Assembly: GCA_030067835.1 (NCBI GenBank)
Contig: CP092441.1
Location: 2,852,001-2,916,000 of the forward strand
Origin: Chakrabartyella piscis
GTDB lineage: Bacteria; Bacillota; Clostridia; Lachnospirales; Anaerotignaceae
DNA length: 64,000 nucleotides
Reading direction: 5' to 3'
Of the stretch, positions 54,445-62,241 are shown piece by piece. Under the pieces are notes generated by a model. The model saw only the letters and a program-made list of their open reading frames with translations, ran no database searches and had not been told where the DNA came from. The position numbers and the translations under genes are program-made. The stretch's first letter is position 1. Each line of letters begins with the position of its first letter.

Positions 54445-54711
54445 TCATTGCAATAATTCCATTCCCACATGCACACCCAAAACAAATGCATTCACCTGTG
54501 CATCTATGGTGTCCTCATAGTCTTGTTCCAATCGCTTCCAAATATATTCCTCAAATCGATGTTTGTCCTCTTTGCTCATATGCCTTGTGAGGTATTCCAT
54601 TTCTGTATCCAATAGATCTTCTGATTTTTTCTGTTCTTGATTCCTTTGGTATACTGCTTCCCATAACATAATATCGCCATTGAAGATGGATTTGATGGTT
54701 GATTTTGCCAT
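54445..54711 (-). CDS. Small DUF6809-like helical protein
   Basis: An 88-residue protein, all helical: IKSIFNGDIMLWEAVYQRNQ, EMEYLTRHMSKEDKHRFEEY and a C-terminal NAFVLGVHVGMELL. The layout recalls DUF6809 proteins of Lachnospiraceae; the match is from memory. AAGGAG precedes the ATG at 54711. Divergent from an XRE regulator, which may control it through the AT-rich repeats between them. Confidence 0.55.
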   Translation of the reverse strand: MAKSTIKSIFNGDIMLWEAVYQRNQEQKKSEDLLDTEMEYLTRHMSKEDKHRFEEYIWKRLEQDYEDTIDAQVNAFVLGVHVGMELLQ

Positions 54712-54741
54712 AAGTACACTCCTTTTTTGTTTGTTTTTCAA

Positions 54742-55009
54742 TGGGACAGCACAGCTATCCCCTACACATTTTTAATATTTTTGTTAATTGTTTAATTGAA
54801 TAATTTAATATTATAGTATCGGGTTTATTTTGTCAAGATGTAATTTCATTTTTTAGTTAATTTTTTGATTTAGAATTGAATTATTTGACTTTTTACTGTA
54901 TAATTTGATTATATAAACCACCGATTTGTAGGGATAGGGCTTGCCCCTGTCCGCTGACAACCGCAAGGGTTGTCACTACAGTATTGCATCTAAAAAGGAG
55001 TCACATATC
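54742..55009. promoter_or_regulatory. Divergent control region with AT-rich repeats and REP copies
   Basis: REP-like palindromes at 54742-54768 and 54928-54955, a consensus plus-strand promoter TTGAAT (54876-54881), 17 bases, TATAAT (54899-54904), and the near-repeat AATTGAAT[A/T]ATTT at about 54791 and 54874, which may be an operator for the XRE protein. Confidence 0.55.
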
Positions 55010-55219
55010 ATGGGTTCTATGGCAAAAAAAATTGAAATCTTGCTCATTGAAGCAGGCATGAATAAAAAACAATTGGCTGAAAAACTGGGTACTTCATCTG
55101 CTAATATTTCTGGCAAATTGAAACGTGATAATTTTTCCGAACAGGAACTCAATGACATTGCAGAAGCCTGTGGTGCATCCTTCAAGGGAATGTTTTTGTT
55201 CAACGAAAAAGAGATATAA
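55010..55219 (+). CDS. XRE-family helix-turn-helix regulator
   Basis: A 69-residue single-domain regulator: AKKIEILLIEAGMNKKQLAE, LGTSSANISGKLKRDNFSEQ (recognition helix) and LNDIAEACGASFKGMFLF. AAGGAG is upstream of the ATG at 55010. Promoter TTGAAT-17-TATAAT lies some 105 bases before the start. A terminator overlaps the stop codon. Confidence 0.85.
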   Translation: MGSMAKKIEILLIEAGMNKKQLAEKLGTSSANISGKLKRDNFSEQELNDIAEACGASFKGMFLFNEKEI

Positions 55220-55251
55220 GCCTAGAATGATAGGTTTATATCTCTTTTTTT
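55208..55251 (+). terminator. Terminator of the XRE gene
   Basis: Long stem AAAGAGATATAAGCCTA/TAGGTTTATATCTCTTT with small mismatches and a seven-T tail; it overlaps the end of the coding sequence. Confidence 0.85.
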
Positions 55252-55624
55252 GCGGGAGGATACTATCCTCCCCTACAATTACGGCACATTTATATTTTGT
55301 GGTTGTTCATATGATGGCAAGAGTAGAACCCTTGACCTACAAGGTGTATTTGGGTTTTGTAGGGGTGACGTTTCGTCACCCGATGGTATTGTGGTTGTTC
55401 GTAACAGGATGGGAAACCCATCCCCTACGATTATGGCACATTTATATTTTGTGGTTGTTCATATGATGGCAAGAGTAGAACCCTTGCCCTACAACGGTAT
55501 TTGGGTTTTGTAGGGGTGACGTTTCGTCACCCGATGGTATTGCGGTTGTTTGTAACAGGATGGAAAACCCATCCCCTACGATTGCAGTACATTTGCAGTT
55601 ATGGTAATTTCATTCTTCATTGTT
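55252..55624. repeat. Composite REP array containing a 152-bp tandem duplication
   Basis: After a GGAGGATA/TATCCTCC palindrome with CTAC foot, a unit of about 152 bp is present twice in tandem (55283-55434 and 55435-55585) with a handful of differences and one indel. Each unit holds three palindromes: GGCAAG/CTTGCC, GGGTGACG/CGTCACCC and GGATGGG/CCCATCC. No gene. Confidence 0.85.
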
Positions 55625-56449
55625 TTACAATTCCCAAAACCGATTCCCATTATATCCAACCACTTCTTGCAAATAATCCTTGACACTTTTCCCTTGTTCT
55701 CGAAGCACATCCACCATAATATCTCCTGCCACCTTTTCATCCTTCAACACAACCACACGATCTACAATGTGTTCGATTTCATCAATTTCATGGGTGGTGA
55801 TGAACACTGTTTCTTTCCCTGTCAAATTGGCAGTGAACACTTCCATAAAATCTTTTCTGGTGAACATATCTTTTCCCACAAAGGGTTCATCCATCAAAAT
55901 GAATTTACATCTTTTGGCAAGTCCAGCTGCAACTTCCATTTTGGCTTTTTGCCCCTTGGACATATGCTTTGTTTTCTTATCTTCCAATTGGAAGAATTTC
56001 AGCATTTTCTGGAAGTATTCCATATCGAAATCCTTGTAGAAATCTGCCAAGAAGTCGCCATATTCCTGTGGGGTCAAATGGTTGAAAAAGGTCAAGGATT
56101 CACTGATGAATGCGATGTTTCCACGTTGCAAAACAGGATGCAATCCATCCAAACCAATGATGCCCTTTGGACGAATGGGATAGGAATCTGTAAATGCACC
56201 TTTCTCTGGCAATCTGCTTTCTTCTGTTACCAAACCGCCTTTTTTTGGCAATTCTTCCTTGAAATTGAAGTCATTCACACCCTCTGCGTATAAAATCCCA
56301 GCCAATAACTTCAACAAAGTGGTTTTGCCACAGCCATTTTCCCCAAGCAAAGCTACAATCTGACCATCTGGCACAGTCAAGGATACATCAGACAAAACCG
56401 CTTTTTCTGTATCGCTATAAGCAAACTGCAAATCTCTGATTATGACCAT
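55625..56449 (-). CDS. ABC transporter ATP-binding protein
   Basis: A 274-residue ATPase: Walker A GENGCGKTTLLKLLAG, ABC signature HMSKGQKAKMEVAAGLAKRC, Walker B FILMDEPFVGKD and the switch His in TTHEIDEIEHIVD. It resembles YtrB/CcmA-type ATPases of ABC-2 systems. The start overlaps the upstream gene; the ATG at 56449 is used, though GTG at 56461 is possible. It is the last gene of the GntR-controlled operon and would power the permease at 57977. Confidence 0.9.
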   Translation of the reverse strand: MVIIRDLQFAYSDTEKAVLSDVSLTVPDGQIVALLGENGCGKTTLLKLLAGILYAEGVNDFNFKEELPKKGGLVTEESRLPEKGAFTDSYPIRPKGIIGLDGLHPVLQRGNIAFISESLTFFNHLTPQEYGDFLADFYKDFDMEYFQKMLKFFQLEDKKTKHMSKGQKAKMEVAAGLAKRCKFILMDEPFVGKDMFTRKDFMEVFTANLTGKETVFITTHEIDEIEHIVDRVVVLKDEKVAGDIMVDVLREQGKSVKDYLQEVVGYNGNRFWEL

Positions 56450-57966
56450 ATGCCCACCCACTTTCCACCCTTTGGCAAGGAATCACCAAAGTATCTATAG
56501 TTGTAATTTTCAATGTATTGATAGGTCCCAATTTGTTCCAAAGACCGCTCTAAATTTTGATTTCTGCCAGCGTTGTAATAAGCAAATAAGCGGTCAAAGT
56601 CCTCATTGAAATCCGTTGCAACCTCACCTTTGTACAACAATTCTTTGGTATCCATATTCCAAATGGTGATGGTTGGCACATAGTTTGGATAGAAGTTTTG
56701 CAGTGGTTCCTCTGGTTGTTCCACTGTATACAGACACAAAAGATTGTCATGGTGCATTGCCATTTCCAAATATAAAGAACCTTTCTCCATCCAATCGTAC
56801 AACTCAAGGGTTTCCAATTTGTCCCCTATCACCAAAATCAGTTGTTGTCTATCTTGTTCCCACACGCTACTACCTTCATATTGTTCCACCAAAATTCTAC
56901 TGGTGTACTGTAGCACCACATCTCCTGTTCCATTCTCTGTATAGGTGAAGTCCAAATCTCGCACCTCATTTGGATTGTTGCTCCCCAAGAACAATTCATC
57001 CAACAACTTTCCTGTTCTATCATACATTTGCAAATAGAATCCGCTGTCTTTTTTCACAGAAACACCAAGTTTATCTTTGCCCAAACCAAACAATTGTAGC
57101 GGTTTCACTTCCTCCAAGGGGAAGCTGACGATTGCTGTTGCTTTGCCACGTTTGTTTTCAAATTCCACACCTTTGATGATGTTTTCTTGGTGCATATAGG
57201 GCAAGAAATCGTCATCGGATATAAAGTATAAGGTGTTGTTGCCCACCATATTGCTCCCTGTTTCCATCATAGCAAAGATGCCATCTTCTGCAACAATGGT
57301 TTGTCCGTTGTAGTAGTTGCCAAAGGATTGACCTGACCACATATTCCCAGCCACATTCCTTTGCTCCACAATATATCTATCTTCATTCAAATACATTCCT
57401 GTGGAAAGGGTCACATCTCCACGATTATTTTCTCTGCTATATACAGTCATGCATACTTCACCTTTGGAAACAATGGCTGTTTGGATATATTCATCACTAT
57501 CCAAATTCTTGTTCATAAATTCCAAACCTTCTGCATCCGCTTCCCCAATCATATCCGCTGTGGGCACCCAACCTTTACGCACTTCCACCATATCCTCTGA
57601 TGTGGGGATGAGGTCCATATATGCGCTATCCCCTTGAACAGATTCATTTATGCTATAAGGATAAAGGTTGTATTTTTCTGTGCCTGTCACACCATCAAAT
57701 TCTGCCAAGAACAAACTATGTCTTTCCCTGCTGGAAAGTGCATCATATTTTGCCTCTGCTCCATTTTCATCAATGACATAGGTAAAACCACAAGAATCAT
57801 CGCCAGCAAATCCTGTTATAGGGAAGTGTGCCAAATAACTTCTATCTCCAGAAATATCCACCAGTTCGAAGGTGCCATTATCCTTTGCCAAAGCGAAATA
57901 GCCACCAAGCCCCATTATCACCAAGAGAGATAGGGCAAATACACCAATAAATGAATTTCGTTTCAT
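56440..57966 (-). CDS. Membrane-anchored extracytoplasmic protein of the ABC-2 operon
   Basis: A 508-residue protein with one N-terminal anchor helix (FIGVFALSLLVIMGLGGYFA) and a large acidic extracytoplasmic region, probably beta-rich (repeated strand-turn patterns such as VEFENKRGKATAIVSFPLEE and DRTGKLLDELFLGSNNPNEV). I do not recognise a family; the pattern hints at a beta-propeller. It lies between the permease and ATPase genes, overlapping the latter by 10 bases, so it probably works with that transporter as a sensor or partner. TTAGGAGG precedes the ATG at 57966. Confidence 0.7.
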   Translation of the reverse strand: MKRNSFIGVFALSLLVIMGLGGYFALAKDNGTFELVDISGDRSYLAHFPITGFAGDDSCGFTYVIDENGAEAKYDALSSRERHSLFLAEFDGVTGTEKYNLYPYSINESVQGDSAYMDLIPTSEDMVEVRKGWVPTADMIGEADAEGLEFMNKNLDSDEYIQTAIVSKGEVCMTVYSRENNRGDVTLSTGMYLNEDRYIVEQRNVAGNMWSGQSFGNYYNGQTIVAEDGIFAMMETGSNMVGNNTLYFISDDDFLPYMHQENIIKGVEFENKRGKATAIVSFPLEEVKPLQLFGLGKDKLGVSVKKDSGFYLQMYDRTGKLLDELFLGSNNPNEVRDLDFTYTENGTGDVVLQYTSRILVEQYEGSSVWEQDRQQLILVIGDKLETLELYDWMEKGSLYLEMAMHHDNLLCLYTVEQPEEPLQNFYPNYVPTITIWNMDTKELLYKGEVATDFNEDFDRLFAYYNAGRNQNLERSLEQIGTYQYIENYNYRYFGDSLPKGGKWVGIWS

Positions 57967-57976
57967 ACAATCCCTC

Positions 57977-58816
57977 CTAAACATTACGGCGTTTCGCCAT
58001 CATCACCATACCAAACACCAAAACACCAACAGCAAGCACCAAAGCAATCCCTGATAGATAGAAAGTTGCAGGCATTTCTTGGATATCTCCAAAACTACGT
58101 TCAATGAAGCGGTATCCAGCCACATAGAAGCCCAAAACCACTTGTGCCAACATAGCAAGACGAGTGAACAGTCTATCGGTGTACAAAGCACCCAAAACCG
58201 TTGCCACAATCACAAGGGATAACCCGCTCACCAAACGCATCGCCTGCAAACCAGATACAGGAAATGCAGAAGATAGGAAATCACTTCTTTGGAAGGCAAG
58301 ATACAAACCATTGTTGAGGGTGGCATCCATTCCTGTTAAGGTGCTACCATTTTGCAGATGATAAACCACGTCTTGGGCTGCGTTTTCACACAATGCTGTC
58401 AATGGGAAATACAAAACAAAAAGCATCAGGAACCAGACTGCAAAATACATCACCACAACTGTAGTCAGATTCCATACAAAGGAAAGAAAGACTTGCTGGC
58501 GTTTCATAGGCAGAAGCATCAAGGAATAGATTCCCTTTCCATTGGTGGAAAAGCTGACCATTTGCACGAAAGCACACACCAGAAGTGCCAAAAGTCCAAA
58601 AGCAAAGACAAACTCCACCATGCTATAATCTACAATCTGGTCATAGGTGCGAAAAGCATTTGGAAAGAATGACATATCCTGACCACTGCCTTTAGGCATA
58701 CCATAACCAAAAACCATGCAAAAACCAATGAAAGCTGTTGCAATTACAATCCATTTTCCATATTGTTTCATAAACCAAGTGAATAAATAATTGGTTAATG
58801 TCATTGTTTGTTTCAT
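57977..58816 (-). CDS. ABC-2 type permease
   Basis: A 279-residue membrane protein with about six helices (WIVIATAFIGFCMVFGYGMP; VEFVFAFGLLALLVCAFVQM; TTVVVMYFAVWFLMLFVLYF; FYLSGIALVLAVGVLVFGMV), the membrane half of the exporter powered by the ATPase at 55625. The substrate is unknown; GntR/YtrA-linked systems often respond to cell-wall stress. AAGGAGG precedes the ATG. Confidence 0.82.
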   Translation of the reverse strand: MKQTMTLTNYLFTWFMKQYGKWIVIATAFIGFCMVFGYGMPKGSGQDMSFFPNAFRTYDQIVDYSMVEFVFAFGLLALLVCAFVQMVSFSTNGKGIYSLMLLPMKRQQVFLSFVWNLTTVVVMYFAVWFLMLFVLYFPLTALCENAAQDVVYHLQNGSTLTGMDATLNNGLYLAFQRSDFLSSAFPVSGLQAMRLVSGLSLVIVATVLGALYTDRLFTRLAMLAQVVLGFYVAGYRFIERSFGDIQEMPATFYLSGIALVLAVGVLVFGMVMMAKRRNV

Positions 58817-58849
58817 ATTGTTTCCTCCTTGTTTTGTTTGGGGTTCTGG

Positions 58850-58872
58850 CGGATACTATCCGCCCCTACAAT
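58850..58872 (-). repeat. REP-like palindrome inside the GntR operon
   Basis: Stem GGCGGATA/TATCCGCC with a CTAC foot between the GntR and permease genes of one predicted operon, where it could reduce downstream expression or protect mRNA ends. Confidence 0.75.
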
Positions 58873-58885
58873 TGCAGTTTATTGG

Positions 58886-59254
58886 TCACCACAACTCCTG
58901 TAACAATTTTTCTATATCATCCAAGGTCAGCTTGTTTTCCTTAGCTCGGTTCACAAAATCCTGTACCAAATCCCTTGTCAATTCCTGTTGAATTTCTTGT
59001 AACATTTCTTCGTCATAAAATAAATTACTGACGGTGTTTTTGTATGTGGAAATCAAACCTTCCATCTCCAAAGCACGAAATGCCTTTTGGACTGTGTTTG
59101 GATTGATACGCAGTGTGGCAGCAAGTTCTCTTCTGGAGGGAAATGCTTCGCCACTTTCTGCATTGCCTAGAAATATTTGACGTTTCACAAAGTTTACAAT
59201 TTGGGTATAGACTGGACTATTGGTGTCTAGTTGCATATCTTTGAATTGTAGCAT
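58886..59254 (-). CDS. GntR-family regulator, YtrA subfamily
   Basis: A 122-residue repressor. The winged helix is complete (PVYTQIVNFVKRQIFLGNAE; FPSRRELAATLRINPNTVQK; ALEMEGLISTYKN), and the short C-terminal dimerisation helices mark the YtrA subfamily, which controls ABC transporters. GGGAGG precedes the ATG. It heads the operon with permease, extracytoplasmic protein and ATPase. A perfect palindrome inside the promoter upstream is the likely operator, giving autoregulation. Confidence 0.92.
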   Translation of the reverse strand: MLQFKDMQLDTNSPVYTQIVNFVKRQIFLGNAESGEAFPSRRELAATLRINPNTVQKAFRALEMEGLISTYKNTVSNLFYDEEMLQEIQQELTRDLVQDFVNRAKENKLTLDDIEKLLQELW

Positions 59255-59311
59255 TTTCTCCTCCCTTCACTTTTTCACCATATATTCATCATAATTACAT
59301 CACATATTTTA

Positions 59312-59345
59312 AGTGTATTATATGCGTAATACACTTTGCTGTCAA
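59312..59345 (-). promoter_or_regulatory. Consensus promoter with embedded GntR operator
   Basis: On the minus strand TTGACA, 17 bases, TATAAT (both consensus). A perfect 9-bp inverted repeat AGTGTATTA-N6-TAATACACT (59312-59335) covers the -10 box and most of the spacer, so a bound repressor would block polymerase. Confidence 0.9.
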
Positions 59346-59464
59346 GTAATTTTCCAATGTTTTCATAGTATTTTATTTCCAATGGGTTGCAAACTAGCAA
59401 AATGAACAACAGCATTGTTGATGGTGACACGTTTATCTGTCATTCCATACACCTTGGAGGTACT

Positions 59465-60043
59465 ATGAAAACACATACACTTGTTTCAATTTCATTATTT
59501 GGAGTTTTGTATCTATTTTCCCTATTGTATCCACAATTACCAAACATGGATGGTTTGCGATTGGTTTTGGTCTGTCTTTGTTTTGTGGTGGCAATGGAAT
59601 TTGGCAACCCAAAGTCTGCTTTTTTGACCCTTTGTGCCGATTATTTCATTTTATTCACACCATACTATGCCATTGGGATTTTGCTATTTGGCTTTGTACA
59701 CATATTGTATTTGGAACATCTATTACAAAAGCAATTCTCCTATCTATATTGGATTTTACCCTTTTGTACTTTGTTACCCTTGACTGTTTTTGGGTTGTTA
59801 TATGGAATTTTGTTCAGTATCCATATTTTCTACGCAACAAAAAAGGCACCCACTTTTGGATACCTCTTGGCTTTGATTTTATTTGCTTTTGGTGATATTC
59901 TCGTTGGTGTTGGCTATTTCACCATAACCAAACCTGCTTGGATTTGGCTATTTTATGCACCTTCTCAAATGCTATTGGCGCTTACTGCCAAAGGGTTACC
60001 ACTTCTGCAATGGTTTTACCCTCTACATCCAACAAAAGACTGA
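59465..60043 (+). CDS. YhhN/TMEM86-like membrane protein
   Basis: A 192-residue protein with about seven transmembrane helices. The blocks LTLCADYFILFTPYYAIGIL and LILFAFGDILVGVGYFTITK, each with an intramembrane Asp, match the layout of YhhN-family (lysoplasmalogenase-like) proteins as I recall them. Enzyme activity is not predicted with confidence. TTGGAGG stands before the ATG at 59465. The last 62 bases overlap the 3' end of the convergent thioesterase gene. Confidence 0.55.
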   Translation: MKTHTLVSISLFGVLYLFSLLYPQLPNMDGLRLVLVCLCFVVAMEFGNPKSAFLTLCADYFILFTPYYAIGILLFGFVHILYLEHLLQKQFSYLYWILPFCTLLPLTVFGLLYGILFSIHIFYATKKAPTFGYLLALILFAFGDILVGVGYFTITKPAWIWLFYAPSQMLLALTAKGLPLLQWFYPLHPTKD

Positions 60044-60731
60044 TGACTTCTGTGTGGTTCTCTTGTTCTGTCACAAAGGTTTTCAGTTGCACCACTTCAC
60101 CACGTCTACACTCTTTGCGATAAATGATACGAATGTCAAACAAATCCATATCTTCATAGATTTCATCTGCCACATCGTCCATTGCCCACTCCAAATACTT
60201 CACATTGTTGGCATGTCCATTGCTGTCTGTGTCACGTCTGGTGACCAAAAACTCCCTTGTGGTGATTTCTTCTCCTAAATTTGGCTTTGCCATGACATAT
60301 TTTTCATTTGGAATGGATGGCTCCAAACCTGTGTGGTATTTGTCAATCATCTCTTGTGGCACTGTGCTAGGGTGTCTGGTTTCCAAATCCAAAAATACCC
60401 ATCTGGAAATGGCTTCGATCATTGTATTGCCTCGATCATCAGAAATACAATAACTTCTGGAAGCTTGCATACGTTTGATTTTATCATTCCATGTGAACAT
60501 GTTTGTTGTTTCATTTGCTCTAGGTATTTTGTGTATGATTATGTGCCAATTGATGACAGCCCAACCTCTTTTTGCAGATGCCAAATACTGAAAATCAAAC
60601 CCCAACTTGTCAGAATGGGCAATTCCAGCTTCTTGTAACTCCAATAAAACTGCTGCTGGTGTCATACGTCCCATAGTGTCCAGTTGTTGATATGAAACTT
60701 GTTTTTGTTTGCGATACCCAACATTTTCCAT
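59982..60731 (-). CDS. Acyl-ACP thioesterase (FatA/FatB-like)
   Basis: A 249-residue enzyme of two hotdog domains that releases fatty acids from acyl carrier protein. The N-terminal domain has QLDTMGRMTPAAVLLELQEA and RGWAVINWHIIIHKIPRANE; the C-terminal domain holds TRRDTDSNGHANNVKYLEWA, with the Asn-His-Asn type active-site region. Found as a single gene. It overlaps the YhhN-like gene tail to tail by 62 bases. Confidence 0.9.
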   Translation of the reverse strand: MENVGYRKQKQVSYQQLDTMGRMTPAAVLLELQEAGIAHSDKLGFDFQYLASAKRGWAVINWHIIIHKIPRANETTNMFTWNDKIKRMQASRSYCISDDRGNTMIEAISRWVFLDLETRHPSTVPQEMIDKYHTGLEPSIPNEKYVMAKPNLGEEITTREFLVTRRDTDSNGHANNVKYLEWAMDDVADEIYEDMDLFDIRIIYRKECRRGEVVQLKTFVTEQENHTEVISLLLDVEGKTIAEVVTLWQ

Positions 60732-61079
60732 TTTTCCATCTCCTTTTTTTCAGTATACTACAACATATTTCCTACTTGCAAGAAGAAGTATTGCAAAAAA
60801 ACACAAAAATTTTGTAAAAAGACTTTCCTAAAAGACAAAAAAATGATAGAATAAAACGAAACAAAATAAAAAGGGAATATTACATAGCCCTAATTGCAAA
60901 ATTTGTAAGTAGATTTTTTCGTCAGAATTGTTAAAAAACGGAGGCGATATCGGAAATATCGTCGAGTATTTTTGACACTTATGACGAGAAAATAAACCAC
61001 AAAGGTTGTGATAGAGGGTTGTGCGGTATTGCCTAAAGGGTTACAGGCTTACATTGCCTGTTGGGGAGGAAAAAAACAT
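60732..61079 (+). promoter_or_regulatory. Leader region with the 87-bp three-hairpin repeat
   Basis: A possible promoter is TTTCCT, 17 bases, TAGAAT (about 60824-60852). The 87-bp element (60926-61012) comes next, then an ACAGGC-TTACATT-GCCTGT hairpin about 61053-61071 and the GGGGAGG ribosome-binding site. If transcribed together they form a structured 5' leader of more than 200 nt. Confidence 0.55.
60926..61012 (+). repeat. 87-bp three-hairpin repeat, chromosomal copy
   Basis: Matches 14367-14453 at 72 of 87 positions without gaps. Stems: GTTAAAAA/TTTTTGAC, CGATAT/ATATCG and CACAA/TTGTG. Differences between the copies at positions 6 with 50, 5 with 51, 15 with 38, 16 with 37 and 74 keep the pairing. 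Confidence 0.75.
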
Positions 61080-61532
61080 ATGAATCCATCTGATATCTTA
61101 ATCATCATCACCATTATTCTTGCAATCATTGCTGGTGCTTTGTATTTCTTGAACAAAAAAAGTACACGCCAAATGATCAAAGCACAGGATTTCATTGAAC
61201 AAAACCGCACCACAGTACAAATCTTTATCATCGATAAAAAACAAGAAAAACCATCACCAACCAACTTACCAAAAGCAGTTTATGAACAAATGCCAAAATC
61301 CTCTAAAATGCGTAAAAGCAATTTGGTGCGTGCAAAAGTTGGTCCACAAATTGTAACTTTGATGTGTGACAAACCTGTTTATGAAGTATTGCCTGTAAAG
61401 AAAAACGTAAAAGTAGAGCTTGCTGGTATGTACATCATCGGTATGGTTGGCTTGAACTTGGAAGATAAGAAAAAGAAAACTTGGAGCGAAAAAATGTCTG
61501 CTTCCATCAATAAAAATGTAAGTAAAAAATAA
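61080..61532 (+). CDS. Membrane-anchored cytoplasmic protein of unknown function
   Basis: A 150-residue protein: an N-terminal anchor (DILIIITIILAIIAGALYFL), then a soluble basic domain with TVQIFIIDKKQEKPSPTNLP, LVRAKVGPQIVTLMCDKPVY and a Lys-rich tail. Similar proteins occur in Lachnospiraceae and relatives; no function is known. GGGGAGG before the ATG at 61080; in-frame codons upstream overlap the structured leader and are unlikely to be used. A terminator follows. Confidence 0.75.
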   Translation: MNPSDILIIITIILAIIAGALYFLNKKSTRQMIKAQDFIEQNRTTVQIFIIDKKQEKPSPTNLPKAVYEQMPKSSKMRKSNLVRAKVGPQIVTLMCDKPVYEVLPVKKNVKVELAGMYIIGMVGLNLEDKKKKTWSEKMSASINKNVSKK

Positions 61533-61543
61533 TGAATATAATG

Positions 61544-61573
61544 AAAGGTGTCGCTGATGCGACACCTTTTTTG
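61544..61573 (+). terminator. Terminator after the membrane-anchored protein gene
   Basis: Perfect stem GGTGTCGC-TGAT-GCGACACC with A and T tracts on either side, usable from both strands (the convergent TspO gene ends at 61582). Confidence 0.92.
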
Positions 61574-61581
61574 TTGCATGA

Positions 61582-62049
61582 TCACTTATTCAAAAACCAT
61601 ATTCCAAGATTCAAATAGCCTGCAAACACCAGCCACAGGATATATGGAATTTGTAATTTCGCTGCTAGGGGTACACTTTTGGCAAAAGAAGCTGTCATGG
61701 CAAGCACCAATAGCAACAATGCCACCAACCAAAAGAAAGCAAACAATGTCCATTCTAAGGTAAAGAAGAAATACACCCAAAAAACATTGACAAAAAGTTG
61801 TGCCAAAAACAATTTGATGGAGGTTTGCCAGCTTTCTCCTTTTTTACAATAGACCATGGCAGCACCAACACCCATCAGGATGTAAAGTGCCATCCAAGCC
61901 ACAGGAAACACCCACGATGGTGGTGATAAGGGTGGTTGGATCCAATTCCCGTATTTCTCCATGGAAGATTGGTTCAAGAAGCCTGAAATCCCACCTAGCA
62001 CCAGTGGTAAACCAATAAAAAACGCATACTCTTTTTTACATTTGCTCAT
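61582..62049 (-). CDS. TspO/MBR family protein
   Basis: A 155-residue five-helix membrane protein. The hallmark YGNWIQPPLSPPSWVFPVAW leads to a LYILMGVGAAMVY helix. TspO proteins bind tetrapyrroles and related ligands; their physiological role in anaerobes is unclear. Start at 62049 is set by AAAGGTG upstream. Confidence 0.88.
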   Translation of the reverse strand: MSKCKKEYAFFIGLPLVLGGISGFLNQSSMEKYGNWIQPPLSPPSWVFPVAWMALYILMGVGAAMVYCKKGESWQTSIKLFLAQLFVNVFWVYFFFTLEWTLFAFFWLVALLLLVLAMTASFAKSVPLAAKLQIPYILWLVFAGYLNLGIWFLNK

Positions 62050-62241
62050 ACTATCACACCTTTTTTTCAGATGTTTTAGTGTATGCAAAAATAGAATGTT
62101 TTATGTACAAGCAAAAGGGAGGATATGGAATCCTCCCCTACAATCACAAATCAAATGCTTGTAGGGAATGGTCTTGACCATTCCTCATAGTTAATGGATG
62201 AAAATAGGAGGGCATTGAAACCCTCTCCTACAATTGCTATA
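62050..62241. repeat. Three REP-like palindromes between tspO and add
   Basis: Copies at about 62119-62144 (GGAGGATATGGAATCCTCC with CTAC), 62159-62187 (GTAGGGAATGGTC/GACCATTCC) and 62205-62231 (GGAGGG/CCCTCTCC with CTAC). Confidence 0.8.

Noticed and set aside
55252-55624. CRISPR-like array
   Set aside because: Only two units of about 152 bp, with palindromes inside and no regular spacers or cas genes.
60926-61075. Possible c-di-GMP-I riboswitch or hammerhead ribozyme
   Set aside because: The conserved GGCAAACC/CGCAAAGC core of c-di-GMP-I and the CTGATGA...GAAA core of hammerheads are not present.
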